Positions 54,571 to 64,000 of a stretch of 64,000 nt of DNA are shown piece after piece. Every line of letters starts with the position of its first letter. Positions within the stretch are counted from its first letter, which is position 1. Source of the stretch: Modicisalibacter xianhensis (lineage in GTDB: Bacteria; Pseudomonadota; Gammaproteobacteria; Pseudomonadales; Halomonadaceae). The translations under genes and the position numbers were made by a program. Below the pieces are notes generated by a model. That model had not been told where the DNA came from, did not search any database, and was given only the letters and a program-made list of their open reading frames with translations. The DNA lies in the NCBI RefSeq assembly GCF_900113605.1, contig NZ_FOPY01000004.1:124001-188000 (forward strand). Reading direction: 5' to 3'.

Positions 54571-54646
54571 TGGGGTGGATGATGGGGATCGAACCCACGA
54601 CCACCGGAGCCACAATCCGGGGCTCTACCACTGAGCTACATCCACC
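54571..54646 (-). tRNA. tRNA-His(GTG), copy 1 in transcription order
   Basis: A 76-nt tRNA with the same acceptor (plus G-1), anticodon loop TTGTGGC and encoded CCA as the copy at 54466-54541. The two genes appear base-for-base identical and probably arose by tandem duplication. Confidence 0.95.
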
Positions 54647-54710
54647 ATATCGTACTGCTACTGACGGCATTCGCCTTGCCGACCTGACCAGCATGCACTG
54701 GCATGCGGCT

Positions 54711-54787
54711 TGGCGCGCCCAGCAGGACTCGAACCTGCAACCTACGGCTTAGAAGGCCGTTGCTCTATCCGGTTGAGCTATAGGCGC
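54711..54787 (-). tRNA. tRNA-Arg(TCT)
   Basis: A 77-nt tRNA read on the minus strand. Acceptor GCGCCTA/TGGGCGC, anticodon stem ACGGC/GCCGT around CTTCTAA (anticodon TCT), T loop GTTCGAG and encoded CCA. Part of the Pro-Arg-His-His cluster. Confidence 0.95.
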
Positions 54788-54875
54788 ATACTGTCTCTAC
54801 GGGAGAGTCATGTTACGGCCCCAAGCTTCTCACCACAACCCTACTGTAGACAAAAACACTTGCCAAACAATAGGT

Positions 54876-54952
54876 TGGTCGGGGTAGAGGGATTTGAACC
54901 CCCGACATCCTGCTCCCAAAGCAGGCGCGCTACCAGACTGCGCTATACCCCG
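54876..54952 (-). tRNA. tRNA-Pro(TGG)
   Basis: A 77-nt tRNA read on the minus strand. Acceptor CGGGGTA/TACCCCG, anticodon stem CCTGC/GCAGG around TTTGGGA (anticodon TGG), T loop GTTCAAA, encoded CCA. First gene of the tRNA operon. Confidence 0.95.
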
Positions 54953-55006
54953 CCGTTCGACGCTACGGCCATGACGTCACCGCTCGGGCCCCGTCAAGCG
55001 CTGCGT

Positions 55007-55034
55007 ATTCTACGCAACTTCTTCGCGAGGTCAA
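55007..55034 (-). promoter_or_regulatory. Promoter of the tRNA operon
   Basis: On the minus strand TTGACC, 16 bases, TAGAAT, 55 bases before tRNA-Pro. A strong housekeeping-type promoter that would drive tRNA-Pro, -Arg and the two tRNA-His genes. Confidence 0.75.
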
Positions 55035-55149
55035 CCCCTTAGCTGATCTCGCTGCACAGTAGCGCTTTGACAGTCGCCTAGGACATGCGAAAATCTCGCC
55101 TCTTCTTCTTCCGCAGCGCTTCTGCTCGACAGTACCAAAGGAATCTTTG

Positions 55150-56013
55150 ATGTCAGCCCAACTAATCGACGGCAAGGCCATTGCCGCGCAAGTCCGCCAA
55201 CAAGTCGCTCGCCAGGTGAAGACGCGTCATGAGACAGGCAAGCGCATTCCCGGACTTGCCGTGGTACTGGTTGGTGAAGACCCCGCGTCCGAAGTCTACG
55301 TACGCAACAAGCACCTTGCCTGCGAACAGGCCGGCATCCTCTCCTTTCGCCATCAACTGACCGAAGATACGAGCCAGGAAGCGCTGGAAGACCTCGTCGA
55401 CGAACTGAATGCTGACCCGACCGTCGATGGAATCCTGGTACAGCTTCCCTTACCGGAGCATCTCGATGCCCGCCCGATTCTCGAGCGTATCCATCCCGAC
55501 AAGGACGTGGACGGCTTTCACCCCTACAATCTGGGCCGCCTTGCCCAGCGCCTGCCGGTGCTTCGTCCCTGCACACCCAAGGGCATCATGACCCTGCTCC
55601 AGGAAACCGGCATCCCGGTGCGCGGTCTCGACGCGACCATCGTCGGCGCTTCCAACATCGTGGGACGCCCCATGGCGCTCGAACTATTGCTGGCCGGCTG
55701 CACGACGACGATCTGCCACCGCTTCACCCAGGATCTGGAGACTCATGTCCGCGATGCCGACCTGCTGGTCGTCGCGGTGGGCAAGCCGGGCGTGGTCAAG
55801 GGCGAATGGGTCAAGGATGGGGCCATTGTGATCGATGTCGGCATTAACCGCCTGAACAGCGGTCAACTGATTGGCGACCTGGAATTCGAACCTGCCGCCG
55901 CCCGTGCCAGCTATATCACGCCAGTGCCTGGTGGCGTAGGTCCGATGACGGTCGCTTCGCTATTGGAAAACACGCTATACGCTGCCGAACTGCACGATGC
56001 CATGCACAACTGA
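55150..56013 (+). CDS. folD: Methylenetetrahydrofolate dehydrogenase / methenyltetrahydrofolate cyclohydrolase
   Basis: Bifunctional NADP-dependent enzyme interconverting methylene- and formyl-tetrahydrofolate. The catalytic tyrosine and lysine lie in [56 protein letters not shown] and [17 protein letters not shown] are all present. 287 residues. Start [14 protein letters not shown] with AAGGA upstream. Confidence 0.98.
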   Translation: MSAQLIDGKAIAAQVRQQVARQVKTRHETGKRIPGLAVVLVGEDPASEVYVRNKHLACEQAGILSFRHQLTEDTSQEALEDLVDELNADPTVDGILVQLPLPEHLDARPILERIHPDKDVDGFHPYNLGRLAQRLPVLRPCTPKGIMTLLQETGIPVRGLDATIVGASNIVGRPMALELLLAGCTTTICHRFTQDLETHVRDADLLVVAVGKPGVVKGEWVKDGAIVIDVGINRLNSGQLIGDLEFEPAAARASYITPVPGGVGPMTVASLLENTLYAAELHDAMHN

Positions 56014-56088
56014 GTCCTGGCACGTATAATTCTTGCCCTTTTCATGTCCGCAGCCCCGGGCCAACGATCAACGACGTCGGAGAGTGGG

Positions 56089-56559
56089 ATGAACGACCAG
56101 AAGCCAATGAACGTCGAGAGCTTCAACCTGGACCACACCAAGGTCAAGGCACCTTACGTACGCCTGGCCGGCATCAAGACCGGCGATAATGGCGACCAGA
56201 TCCATAAGTACGACATGCGCATCTGCCAGCCCAACCGGGAACACATGGAGATGCCCGCCCTGCACTCGCTGGAACATTTGATGGCTGAGCTGTCGCGCAA
56301 TCACAGCGACAAGGTCGTCGACATCAGCCCGATGGGCTGCCAGACCGGCTTCTATGTCGCCATGATCAATCATGACGACTATGACGACGTGCTCGAGCTG
56401 TTGGCCAAGACCTTGGAAGACGTTCTCGAAGCCAAGGAAGTGCCAGCCTGCAACGAAATGCAGTGCGGCTGGGCCGCCAGCCACAGCCTGGAAGGCGCTC
56501 AGGAACTGGCGCGCAACTTCCTGGCCAAGCGCAACGAGTGGAACCAGGTATTCGCCTGA
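56089..56559 (+). CDS. luxS: S-ribosylhomocysteine lyase LuxS
   Basis: LuxS splits S-ribosylhomocysteine to homocysteine and DPD, the precursor of autoinducer-2. The metal motif HSLEH (H59, E62, H63) and the C-terminal [16 protein letters not shown] region with the third metal ligand cysteine are intact, as is the catalytic-type MGCQTGF. The ATG at 56089 has GGAGAGTGGG upstream; 156 residues. It overlaps mtnN by one base (TGATG), joining consecutive steps of the methyl cycle. Confidence 0.97.
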   Translation: MNDQKPMNVESFNLDHTKVKAPYVRLAGIKTGDNGDQIHKYDMRICQPNREHMEMPALHSLEHLMAELSRNHSDKVVDISPMGCQTGFYVAMINHDDYDDVLELLAKTLEDVLEAKEVPACNEMQCGWAASHSLEGAQELARNFLAKRNEWNQVFA

Positions 56560-57284
56560 TGCAGAGAATCGGAATCATCGGCGCCATGGCAGAGGAAGTC
56601 GCCCTGCTCGCATCGCGCCTGGAAAATTGCAAGACCCGCGAGCATGTGGGTTCCACCTTCCATGTTGGCCGATTGCATGGTGTCGATGTGGTTATCCTTC
56701 AGTCAGGCATCGGCAAGGTCAATGCCGCTGTCGGCACCACCCTGCTGCTCGACATGTACCAGCCCGAGGCCGTGATTAACACCGGCTCGGCGGGCGGTTT
56801 CGGCAGCGACTTACAGGTCGGCGACGTGGTCGTTTCCACGGAGGTGCGCCACCATGACGTGGATGCCGTCGTCTTCGGCTACGAGCATGGTCAGGTACCT
56901 CGCATGCCAGCCGCCTACCTGCCAGATGAGCGCCTGGTGAAAGTCGCTCGAGACTGCATCGAAAGCCTCGGCCACCTGCGTGTATATGAGGGCCTGATCG
57001 CCACCGGCGATGCCTTCATGGCTTGCCCCGATGCCGTGCAGCGTACCCGCGAGCGCTTCCCGACCATGCTGGCCGCGGAGATGGAGGCGGCTGCCATAGC
57101 CCAGACCTGCCACCTGTACGGCTGCCCTTTCGTGGTCATTCGCGCCCTGTCGGATATCGCCGGTAAGGAGTCCAACCTTTCTTTCCAGCAGTTCATCGAC
57201 CAGGCCGCCACGCATTCGGCCGAGATGGTCGAAGCCATGGTAAAGCGCCTGGGCACGCCCCGCGAGGCCACCGTCGAGGCCTGA
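56559..57284 (+). CDS. mtnN: 5'-methylthioadenosine/S-adenosylhomocysteine nucleosidase
   Basis: MtnN (Pfs) removes adenine from S-adenosylhomocysteine and methylthioadenosine, giving the substrate for LuxS. The 241-residue protein shows [17 protein letters not shown] with the catalytic-type glutamate E12, ILQSGIGKVNAAVGTTLLLD, NTGSAGGF, AAEMEAAAIAQTC and the catalytic aspartate in RALSDIAGKES. It is translated from the luxS stop (TGATG) and converges on cysS. Confidence 0.97.
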   Translation: MQRIGIIGAMAEEVALLASRLENCKTREHVGSTFHVGRLHGVDVVILQSGIGKVNAAVGTTLLLDMYQPEAVINTGSAGGFGSDLQVGDVVVSTEVRHHDVDAVVFGYEHGQVPRMPAAYLPDERLVKVARDCIESLGHLRVYEGLIATGDAFMACPDAVQRTRERFPTMLAAEMEAAAIAQTCHLYGCPFVVIRALSDIAGKESNLSFQQFIDQAATHSAEMVEAMVKRLGTPREATVEA

Positions 57285-57310
57285 GCTGTCAGCCCGCGGC
57301 ACCGAAACGA

Positions 57311-57345
57311 AAAAACCCGCGATAGTTGAAATATCGCGGGTTTTC
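57311..57345. terminator. Bidirectional terminator between mtnN and cysS
   Basis: AAAAACCCGCGATA and TATCGCGGGTTTTC form a 10-bp-plus stem with a 7-base loop, with T-runs on both strands. It ends both converging units. Confidence 0.9.
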
Positions 57346-57361
57346 TTCAAGCCAAGACAAG

Positions 57362-58744
57362 CTATTTTTCGAATACCCAGTTCGTCCCCTCGCGGGAGTC
57401 CTTGAGCACGATCCCCATGGCAGCCAGTTCGTCACGAATACGGTCGGCCTCGGCAAAGTCGCGCTGTGCCTTGGCATCGGCCCGCGCGGCAATACGTGCC
57501 TCGATTTCGGATTCGGTGATCGGCAGGCTTGCCGCCCCCGCCTTGAGAAAGACAGACGGCTCCTGACCGAACAGCCCCAGGATACCGCCCAGGCGCTTGA
57601 GCTCGTACGCCAGGGCGGGTGCCCGCTCGGGTGCCTCCTTGCGCGCCCGGTTCAGGTCGCGAACCAGCTCGAACAAGACAGCGAGCGCCTCGGCGGTATT
57701 GAAGTCATCGTCCATCGCCTCGGTGAAGCGTACCCGGTAACCCTCTTCCACTTCGCCCTTGACCGGCTCCAGGCCATCGAGCGCATTGTAGAAGCGCTCC
57801 AGGGAACGCCGCGCCTCATCGAGCGCATCGGGTGCGTAGTTGATAGGGCTGCGGTAGTGGCTGGACAGCAACAGGTAGCGCACCACCTCGGGATCATGCA
57901 CTTCAAGCACTTCCCGGATGGTAAAGAAGTTGCCCAGCGACTTGGACATCTTCTGCTGGTCGACCCGGACCGCGCCGGCATGCATCCAGGTGTTGACATA
58001 GGGCTTGCCGGTCGCCGCTTCGCTCTGGGCAATCTCGTTCTCGTGATGCGGAAAGGTCAAATCCGGCCCGCCGCCATGAATATCGAACGTCTCGCCCAGG
58101 CAGCAGGTCGACATGGCGGAACACTCGATGTGCCAGCCGGGACGCCCATTCCCCCAGGGGGACGGCCAACTGGCCTCATCCGGCTTCGCCGCTTTCCAGA
58201 GCACGAAGTCGAGCGGATCCTCCTTGTGGGTGTCGACCTCGACACGTGCACCGGCTCGCATCTCGTCGAGGTTGCGGTTATTGAGCTTGCCGTAATCGGT
58301 GAACTTGCGCACCCGGTAGTAGACATCACCGTTATCGGCACGATACGCGTACCCCTTGTCGATGAGCTGCTCGATCATCGCGATGATGTCATCGATGTGC
58401 GCGGTTGCCCGGGGCTCATGGTCGGGACGAAGCACGCCCAGACGTCCCTCGTCCTCATGCATGGCCGCGATCATGCGCTCGGTGAGGCTGACGATGGTTT
58501 CGCCATTCTCGTCGGCCCGCTTGAGGATCTTGTCGTCGATATCGGTGATGTTGCGCACATAGGTCACGTCGTAACCGCGCTCGCGCAGGTAGCGGGTGAT
58601 CACGTCGAACGCGACCATGACCCGGGCATGACCGATGTGGCAATAGTCATAGACCGTGATGCCGCACACGTACATGCGCACCTTGCCCGGCTCGATGGGA
58701 TTGAAGGGCTCCTTGCGCCGGGTCAGGGTATTGTAGATCTGCAT
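57362..58744 (-). CDS. cysS: Cysteinyl-tRNA synthetase
   Basis: Class I synthetase of 460 residues, the enteric length. The N-terminus [38 protein letters not shown] carries the HIGH motif and the zinc cysteine; the KMSKS motif is in [27 protein letters not shown] is intact. It follows glnS by 6 bases on the same strand. Confidence 0.98.
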   Translation of the reverse strand: MQIYNTLTRRKEPFNPIEPGKVRMYVCGITVYDYCHIGHARVMVAFDVITRYLRERGYDVTYVRNITDIDDKILKRADENGETIVSLTERMIAAMHEDEGRLGVLRPDHEPRATAHIDDIIAMIEQLIDKGYAYRADNGDVYYRVRKFTDYGKLNNRNLDEMRAGARVEVDTHKEDPLDFVLWKAAKPDEASWPSPWGNGRPGWHIECSAMSTCCLGETFDIHGGGPDLTFPHHENEIAQSEAATGKPYVNTWMHAGAVRVDQQKMSKSLGNFFTIREVLEVHDPEVVRYLLLSSHYRSPINYAPDALDEARRSLERFYNALDGLEPVKGEVEEGYRVRFTEAMDDDFNTAEALAVLFELVRDLNRARKEAPERAPALAYELKRLGGILGLFGQEPSVFLKAGAASLPITESEIEARIAARADAKAQRDFAEADRIRDELAAMGIVLKDSREGTNWVFEK

Positions 58745-58750
58745 GCCCGC

Positions 58751-60430
58751 TCACCCCTTCTTCTGGATCTTGGCCCAGGTATCCTTGAGACCGACGGTAC
58801 GGTTGAAGACACGCTTGCCCTCGGCTGCAGCATGCCGGTCGGCACAGAAGTACCCCACCCGCTCGAACTGGAAGCGATCCTCGGGCTTGATCTCGGCCAG
58901 GCTCGGTTCGCCATAGCCTTGCACCACGCTCAGTGACTGCTCATTGAGGTGCTCGAGGAAATCCACGTCGCGGTCGCGATCGGGAGCCTCGACCTGGAAC
59001 AGGTTGTCATACAGACGTACCTCGACCGGCACGGCATGCGCCGCACTGACCCAGTGGATCACGCCCTTGACCTTGCGCCCTTCGGGATTCTTGCCGAGCG
59101 TGTCGAAATCCACCGAGCAGCGCAACTCCTCAATGTCGCCAGAGGCGTTCTTCACTACCTCATCGCAGCGGATCACGTAGGCATTGCGCAGGCGGACCTC
59201 CTTGCCCGGCGCCAGGCGGAAGAACTTCTTGGGTGGCTCTTCCATGAAGTCATCGGCATCGATCCAGATCTCGCGACTCAGCGGCAGCTTGCGCACGCCC
59301 ATGTCGTCGCGTGCCGGGTGTCCCGGCACTTCGAAGACTTCGTCATGATCCTCGGCGACATTGGTCAGCACCACCTTGAGCGGCTTGAGCACGCACATGG
59401 CCCGCGGTGCATTGTCCTCGAGGTCCGAGCGGATGGCATGATAGAGCATGGCGATATCGACCATTCCGCCCTCGGCACGGGTAACCCCGATCATGTCGCA
59501 GAACTTGCGGATCGAACTCGCCGTGTAGCCGCGCCGTCGCATCCCCGAGATGGTCGGCATGCGCGGGTCGTCCCAGCCATCGACAATGCCCTTGTCCACC
59601 AGCAGCTTGAGCTTGCGCTTGGACGTCACCGTGTAGTTGAGGTTCAGGCGTGCGAACTCGATCTGACGGGGGCGAGACGGCACCGGCAGGTTCTCGAGGA
59701 ACCAGTCGTACAGCGGGCGGTGATCCTCGAACTCCAACGTGCACAGCGAGTGAGTCACGCCCTCGATGGCATCCGATTGGCCATGGGCGAAATCGTAGGA
59801 GGGATAGATCTTCCACTTGTCGCCGGTCTGGTGGTGACTGGCATGGCGGATGCGATACAGCACCGGGTCGCGAAGATTGATGTTGGGTGATGCCATGTCG
59901 ATCTTGGCGCGCAGTACCTTCCCGCCTTCGGCGAACTCCCCGGTGCGCATGCGCTCGAGCAGGTCAAGGTTCTCCGCGACCGGCCGGTCGCGGTAAGGGC
60001 TCGGGCGTCCGGGCTCGGTCAGCGTGCCGCGGTATTCACGAATCTCCTCGGCGGACAAATCGTCGACATATGCCTTGTCCTCGCGAATGAGATGCTGTGC
60101 CCAGGCATAGAGCTGGTCGAAATAGTCCGAGGCATAGCGAACGTTACCGGCCCACTGGAATCCCAGCCACTCGACGTCGGCCTTGATCGCGTCGATGTAC
60201 GCCTGCTCTTCCTTGGCCGGGTTGGTATCGTCGAAACGCAGATTACAACCACCGCCGAACTGCTCGGCAATCCCGAAATTCAGGCATATCGACTTGGCAT
60301 GGCCGATATGCAGAAATCCATTGGGCTCCGGCGGAAAACGGGTGACGACGGTATCGACGGAGCCCGCTTCGATCTCTTCCCTGACCTGGTTGCGAATGAA
60401 ATTCGGGGCGCTGGTACTCTCGGTGGTCAT
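58751..60430 (-). CDS. glnS: Glutaminyl-tRNA synthetase
   Basis: Class I synthetase of 559 residues from [20 protein letters not shown] (enteric: 554). The HIGH motif is in [20 protein letters not shown], the KMSKS-like motif is TSKRKL, and the two beta-barrel anticodon domains are complete. The upstream frame of 39 codons overlaps the ppiB promoter region and is not used. Divergent from ppiB. Confidence 0.98.
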   Translation of the reverse strand: MTTESTSAPNFIRNQVREEIEAGSVDTVVTRFPPEPNGFLHIGHAKSICLNFGIAEQFGGGCNLRFDDTNPAKEEQAYIDAIKADVEWLGFQWAGNVRYASDYFDQLYAWAQHLIREDKAYVDDLSAEEIREYRGTLTEPGRPSPYRDRPVAENLDLLERMRTGEFAEGGKVLRAKIDMASPNINLRDPVLYRIRHASHHQTGDKWKIYPSYDFAHGQSDAIEGVTHSLCTLEFEDHRPLYDWFLENLPVPSRPRQIEFARLNLNYTVTSKRKLKLLVDKGIVDGWDDPRMPTISGMRRRGYTASSIRKFCDMIGVTRAEGGMVDIAMLYHAIRSDLEDNAPRAMCVLKPLKVVLTNVAEDHDEVFEVPGHPARDDMGVRKLPLSREIWIDADDFMEEPPKKFFRLAPGKEVRLRNAYVIRCDEVVKNASGDIEELRCSVDFDTLGKNPEGRKVKGVIHWVSAAHAVPVEVRLYDNLFQVEAPDRDRDVDFLEHLNEQSLSVVQGYGEPSLAEIKPEDRFQFERVGYFCADRHAAAEGKRVFNRTVGLKDTWAKIQKKG

Positions 60431-60570
60431 ATGATGTCCATGAACCTCTGGGATCGCGAATGACGAAGGGGATTCACCCGGCTTCGCGCGTAGAACGAAA
60501 GACGCTATTATAGCGCGACGCTCAAGCGCTTCGCCAAGGCGCACCATTTCTGACAGTTGGGAATTCTTCC

Positions 60571-61065
60571 ATGATCGTCCTGCATACCAACCACGGCGAG
60601 ATCCATATCAAGCTCGATCACGATAACGCCCCCAAGACGGCAGCCAACTTCGAGCAGTACGTGCGCGATGGCCATTACGACAACACGCTGTTCCATCGCG
60701 TCATCAATGGCTTCATGATTCAGGGCGGCGGCTTCGACCTCGACTTCGAACAGAAGCCCACCCGCGAGCCGATCGAAAACGAAGCCGACAACGGCCTGAA
60801 GAATCGCAAGGGCACGCTTGCCATGGCGCGCACCCAGGATCCCCATTCGGCCACCGCCCAGTTCTTCATCAACGTAGCCGACAATGATTTTCTCGATCAC
60901 CGCGGCAAGAACCTGCAGGGCTGGGGTTACTGCGTCTTCGGTGAGGTGGTGGAAGGCATGGATGTGGTCGAAAATATCAAGGGCGTACAGACGACACGCC
61001 GCGGCATGCATGCCGATGTGCCTGCCCAAGACGTGATCATCAAGCGCGCGGAAATCGTCGACTGA
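60571..61065 (+). CDS. ppiB: Cytoplasmic peptidyl-prolyl isomerase B (cyclophilin)
   Basis: Cyclophilin of 164 residues without a signal peptide. Active-site stretches [36 protein letters not shown] and [16 protein letters not shown] match PpiB. The glnS-ppiB gap has a CGCTAT-T-ATAGCG palindrome (near 60501-60515) that includes TATTAT/TATAAT -10-like boxes for both directions. Confidence 0.96.
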   Translation: MIVLHTNHGEIHIKLDHDNAPKTAANFEQYVRDGHYDNTLFHRVINGFMIQGGGFDLDFEQKPTREPIENEADNGLKNRKGTLAMARTQDPHSATAQFFINVADNDFLDHRGKNLQGWGYCVFGEVVEGMDVVENIKGVQTTRRGMHADVPAQDVIIKRAEIVD

Positions 61066-61081
61066 CATCCTGATGCCTTGC

Positions 61082-61111
61082 TGAAACGGCCCGCTACGGC
61101 GGGCCGTTTCA
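61082..61111 (+). terminator. Hairpin between ppiB and lpxH
   Basis: TGAAACGGCCCGC and GCGGGCCGTTTCA form a perfect 13-bp stem with a four-base TACG loop 16 bases after the ppiB stop. No long T-run, but very stable. Confidence 0.7.
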
Positions 61112-61172
61112 CGACCGGCTCTCCGCGCTTGGCAGCGCCGTGACAAGCCCCATCACATGACGGTAGGCACGC

Positions 61173-61901
61173 ATGACGATACGACTGATTTCCGACCTGC
61201 ACCTGCATGCCGGCGCACCCGAGATCGCCGAGAACTTCCTTCGCTATCTCGATGAGCGCGGCCGCCATGCCGAGGCACTCTACATCCTCGGCGATTTCTT
61301 CGAAGCCTGGATTGGCGATGATTACCTGGGAGAGTTCGAGACGCGCATCATGGCGGCGCTCCGGAAGGTGAGCGACAGCGGTACGCGGCTCTACTTCATG
61401 CATGGCAATCGTGACTTCCTGATCGGAGAGGGCTTCGCCCAGGCAACGGGCGTCACCCTCCTGCCCGATCCCAGCGTCGTGACGCTGGGCGACCAATGCG
61501 TTCTGCTGATGCATGGCGATAGCCTGTGTACTCGTGACGAGGCCTACATGCAGTTTCGCGGCATGGCTCGCGATCCCCAGTGGCAGGCACAGATCCTCGC
61601 CATGCCGGTCGAGCAGCGGCTCGAGCTGGCCCGCAATCTGCGCAGCCAGTCAGGCGAGGCCAACTCCAACAAGGCGGAAGACATCATGGATGTCACGCCC
61701 GACGAAGTGGTGCGAGAGATGACTCAGCATGGCGTATACACGCTGATCCACGGGCACACGCACCGCCCCGCCGTACATGAACTGGACATCGATGGCGAGC
61801 CGGCACGGCGCATCGTGCTGGGAGACTGGCAGCCACACCAGGGCTGGGAAATTCTCATCGAAGCGAACGGGACACCGGCGTTGACCCGACTCGACTTCTA
61901 G
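61173..61901 (+). CDS. lpxH: UDP-2,3-diacylglucosamine diphosphatase LpxH
   Basis: LpxH makes lipid X in lipid A synthesis on the inner face of the membrane. The metallophosphoesterase motifs [44 protein letters not shown] and [11 protein letters not shown] occur in order. 242 residues. Followed by a hairpin terminator. Confidence 0.97.
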   Translation: MTIRLISDLHLHAGAPEIAENFLRYLDERGRHAEALYILGDFFEAWIGDDYLGEFETRIMAALRKVSDSGTRLYFMHGNRDFLIGEGFAQATGVTLLPDPSVVTLGDQCVLLMHGDSLCTRDEAYMQFRGMARDPQWQAQILAMPVEQRLELARNLRSQSGEANSNKAEDIMDVTPDEVVREMTQHGVYTLIHGHTHRPAVHELDIDGEPARRIVLGDWQPHQGWEILIEANGTPALTRLDF

Positions 61902-61949
61902 CCCAGGCTCCGCGGAACATCCGCTCCGGAACGACCAGCGCCAGTCCCT

Positions 61950-61982
61950 CACGAGGCGTCGCCTGCACGGTGACGCCTCGTG
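61950..61982 (+). terminator. Terminator after lpxH
   Basis: CACGAGGCGTC and GACGCCTCGTG form a perfect 11-bp stem with an 11-base loop, followed by TTTCCCC, between the converging lpxH and TPR/AAA genes. Confidence 0.7.
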
Positions 61983-62010
61983 TTTCCCCGGGCGCGAATC
62001 GCGGCCGGAC

Positions 62011-64000
62011 TCAGTCGGCGTTGATGGCCCGAAACGTGACCGAGCCACTCGACTGGCACTGATCAAGCAAGTTGCGCCAGCGCACCAGCACCGGTGCATC
62101 GCTCTGTGACACCTCGCCGAGCAGCCGACGCAAGGCCTCCCGTGCATCCACGTCGCTAGGGTCGACGATATCCAGCCAGAGTTCGAGCGCATAGAGCTGG
62201 TGATGGACGTTTTCGTGCTCGCGAGCCTGCTCCAAGGCCTGTTTGGCCAGCTTGCGAATCGCTTCTCGAGGGCGACCCAATTCGTGGTAAACCCTGGCAA
62301 GCTGGACTGAAAGCTCCGGAACGTAGAGGGAATTGCGCTCGCGCGCCATCATCAGGCGTTGATCGAGATAATCTTCCGCCCGCAACAGTTCCCCGAGGAA
62401 CAGACAGGCGTCCACATACCACAGTACGGGGCGCTGATACTGGTCGCGCCCAACCAGTTCGGCGAACTCCTCCAGCCCCGCCTCGATCATGGCCAGTCCC
62501 GCCCGGTCGCCGGTCAGGGCCTTGTGCCACCCCAATGCGCACTGGGCCGTCATGTGCCAGAGATGCAGATCCGGCGTCTGAGTCAACTCGAAAACCCGCT
62601 CCGCCCTGGCACCGGCCAGGTGTACATGCCCAAGCTGCCGGTACAGCGATGCCGCAAACATCAGGGACATGGCCAATGAGCCGGGATGATTGAAGCGTTC
62701 TGCCAGCCGAATCGCAGCCTCGATCTGCACCTCGGCGTTGTGGTAATCGCCACGCAGGCATAATGCCCAGCCCTGATAGCAGGCCGCCGCCACCTGGGGA
62801 TGATCGGAGAAAGGCAACCACTCCAGCATCATCGATTGGTTGAGGGGATCGATCTCCTGAAGGTGATCGTGAGCCTGGCGGATGCGCCCTGCCCAGTATT
62901 CACAATGTGCCTGGGCATATTCTGCCAAACGACGGTAGCGGAGATCGGGCAATTGCTGGGCCAAGGCCGCCATGCGCGATGCCAATGAAAAGGCGTCGGC
63001 ATTGGCGTCACGCTGGCTGCAGCCCACCCAGAGCCCCCACTTGACCAGGAATCTCTGCTCGAGCTCGGTCTCTTCATCGGCGCAAGGCGAACACTCGATC
63101 AACTCGCGTGCCTTGACGAAACTTTCATGGGCGGTCGGCGAACCATGGCCCTCCAGCGCAAAGGCTGCCTGCCCCTTCACGGTCAGCAGGCTGATCTCGC
63201 GCTCCACCTGGTTTTCAACCTGGCGCAGGCTGGCCAGGCCGGCGTCGGCCATGCGCAGCGCCGTGCGGTTGGCACTGACCTTGAGCGCCTCTCGGGCTGC
63301 CAGCTCGAAGTAACGAGCACCACGCGCGAAGTGGCCACTACGCCGTAGATGCGCGGCAAAATCTCCAGGGTTGCGGCTGATCCACATCGGAAAGCGCTCC
63401 TCGATCAGCCCAACGACCTGCTGATGGATGCGCACCCGAACGTCCTTGGGGCAGGAAAGGTATGCCGCTTCCTGCAACAGCGGGTGGGTGAACTGATATT
63501 CGAATTCGCTGCCGGCGTCGCAATTCTCGATGATTTCCAGGCGTGACATTTGTTCCAGTGCCTGCCGGAGCCTAACTTCCTCGATGCCGCAGCACTCGCG
63601 GAGAAAATCGAGACGGAACTGACGACCGAGCACCGCTGCGGCATGGGCGACATGGCGGTCAGCATCGAGTTGGTCGATGCGGCTGGCCAGCAGCCCCAGC
63701 AGACCATGCGGCAACTCGTCGACCTGAACGCTACGGCCTTCCCGGCGGTCCATGTCCAGTCGCCGGCAGATTTCCTGCAGATAGAGCGGAACGCCATCGC
63801 AGCGCTCGATCAATTGACTACGCAGGCGTGGGCTAAGGTGCAAGCGGTAACGTCGTGCCAATTGCGACAGCAGTCGCGACGATTGGGTGGCATCGAGGCG
63901 ACCCAACGCGATCAACTGGTCCCAATGCAGCTTGACCGCTAGCGACTCGCGCCCGTGATAGCTGCTGACCAGCAGGAAGGGGCAATTGATGGGCAGGCGC
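62011..64000 (-). CDS. TPR-containing AAA-ATPase-type regulator, partial (N-terminus beyond right edge)
   Basis: The frame is open to the right edge (first visible residues RLPINCPFLLVSSYHGRESL), so the N-terminus with the expected Walker A is missing. The visible 660 or so residues begin in the tail of an AAA/NB-ARC-like module (LSPRLRSQLIERCDGVPLYLQEICRRL, in part, then LGLLASRIDQLDADRHVAHAAAVLGRQF) and continue in a long TPR-like superhelix of about 450 residues. This arrangement occurs in proteins with an N-terminal adenylate/guanylate cyclase or kinase domain followed by an AAA domain, and in MalT-like regulators. Function is unassigned. Confidence 0.7.
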   Translation of the reverse strand, partial: RLPINCPFLLVSSYHGRESLAVKLHWDQLIALGRLDATQSSRLLSQLARRYRLHLSPRLRSQLIERCDGVPLYLQEICRRLDMDRREGRSVQVDELPHGLLGLLASRIDQLDADRHVAHAAAVLGRQFRLDFLRECCGIEEVRLRQALEQMSRLEIIENCDAGSEFEYQFTHPLLQEAAYLSCPKDVRVRIHQQVVGLIEERFPMWISRNPGDFAAHLRRSGHFARGARYFELAAREALKVSANRTALRMADAGLASLRQVENQVEREISLLTVKGQAAFALEGHGSPTAHESFVKARELIECSPCADEETELEQRFLVKWGLWVGCSQRDANADAFSLASRMAALAQQLPDLRYRRLAEYAQAHCEYWAGRIRQAHDHLQEIDPLNQSMMLEWLPFSDHPQVAAACYQGWALCLRGDYHNAEVQIEAAIRLAERFNHPGSLAMSLMFAASLYRQLGHVHLAGARAERVFELTQTPDLHLWHMTAQCALGWHKALTGDRAGLAMIEAGLEEFAELVGRDQYQRPVLWYVDACLFLGELLRAEDYLDQRLMMARERNSLYVPELSVQLARVYHELGRPREAIRKLAKQALEQAREHENVHHQLYALELWLDIVDPSDVDAREALRRLLGEVSQSDAPVLVRWRNLLDQCQSSGSVTFRAINAD

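Noticed and set aside
54465-55042. Plus-strand open frames (for example one with MARPAGLEPATYGLEG at 54710)
   Set aside because: They are the reverse complement of the tRNA genes; such LEPATYG and GFEPPTS peptides are a well-known artefact of tRNA antisense translation.

Overview
The window looks like a chromosomal segment of a GC-rich, peritrichous- or polar-flagellated gammaproteobacterium, most probably a halophile of the Halomonas/Chromohalobacter group. The order tig-clpP-clpX-lon-hupB-ppiD, the luxS-mtnN pair, Pseudomonas-type QueE and LpxH point to Gammaproteobacteria; the family placement is inferred from overall gene content and protein style, not from a search. There is no prophage, insertion sequence, CRISPR array or rRNA.

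Positions 1-38.1 kb are dominated by flagellar genes. They comprise fliT(partial)-fliS-fliD on the minus strand; a side block of two unknown genes, a CynX-type transporter, a toxin-antitoxin pair fused by overlaps to an asparaginase gene, and a DUF2835 gene; flagellin fliC with two small unknown genes; a lipoprotein-FlgO pair; a nuclease-fold gene with flaG; a large GAF-GAF-PAS-GGDEF-EAL protein; fliE; fliFGHIJK; fliLMNOPQR; the minus-strand series flgBCDEFGHIJ and flgKL; and flgA, flgM and flgN. Together these encode the export gate, C-ring/switch, basal body, hook, filament, caps and chaperones. flhAB, flhFG, fliA, the master regulator and the stator genes are not in the window.

A recurring motif, TAAA (or TCAA), 15 bases, then GCCGATA, marks sigma-28 promoters before fliDST, fliC, the lipoprotein-flgO pair, the nuclease-fold/flaG pair, flgKL and flgM, and a weaker version precedes the GGDEF-EAL gene. 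This gives a regulon map that places several unknown genes under late flagellar control.

From 38.1 to 48 kb lie an HDOD-GGDEF protein apparently coupled to a tiny leader ORF, an SRPBCC protein, a queuosine operon (queC, queE and an unusual double-length QueD-like gene), an MscS channel with a YkgJ-type protein, a COG0523 GTPase with a good Zur-box match, then ppiD and hupB. From 48 to 64 kb come lon, clpX, clpP and tig, a tRNA operon (Pro, Arg, His, His), folD, luxS, mtnN, cysS, glnS, ppiB, lpxH, and at the right edge a TPR/AAA regulator-like gene that runs off the window.
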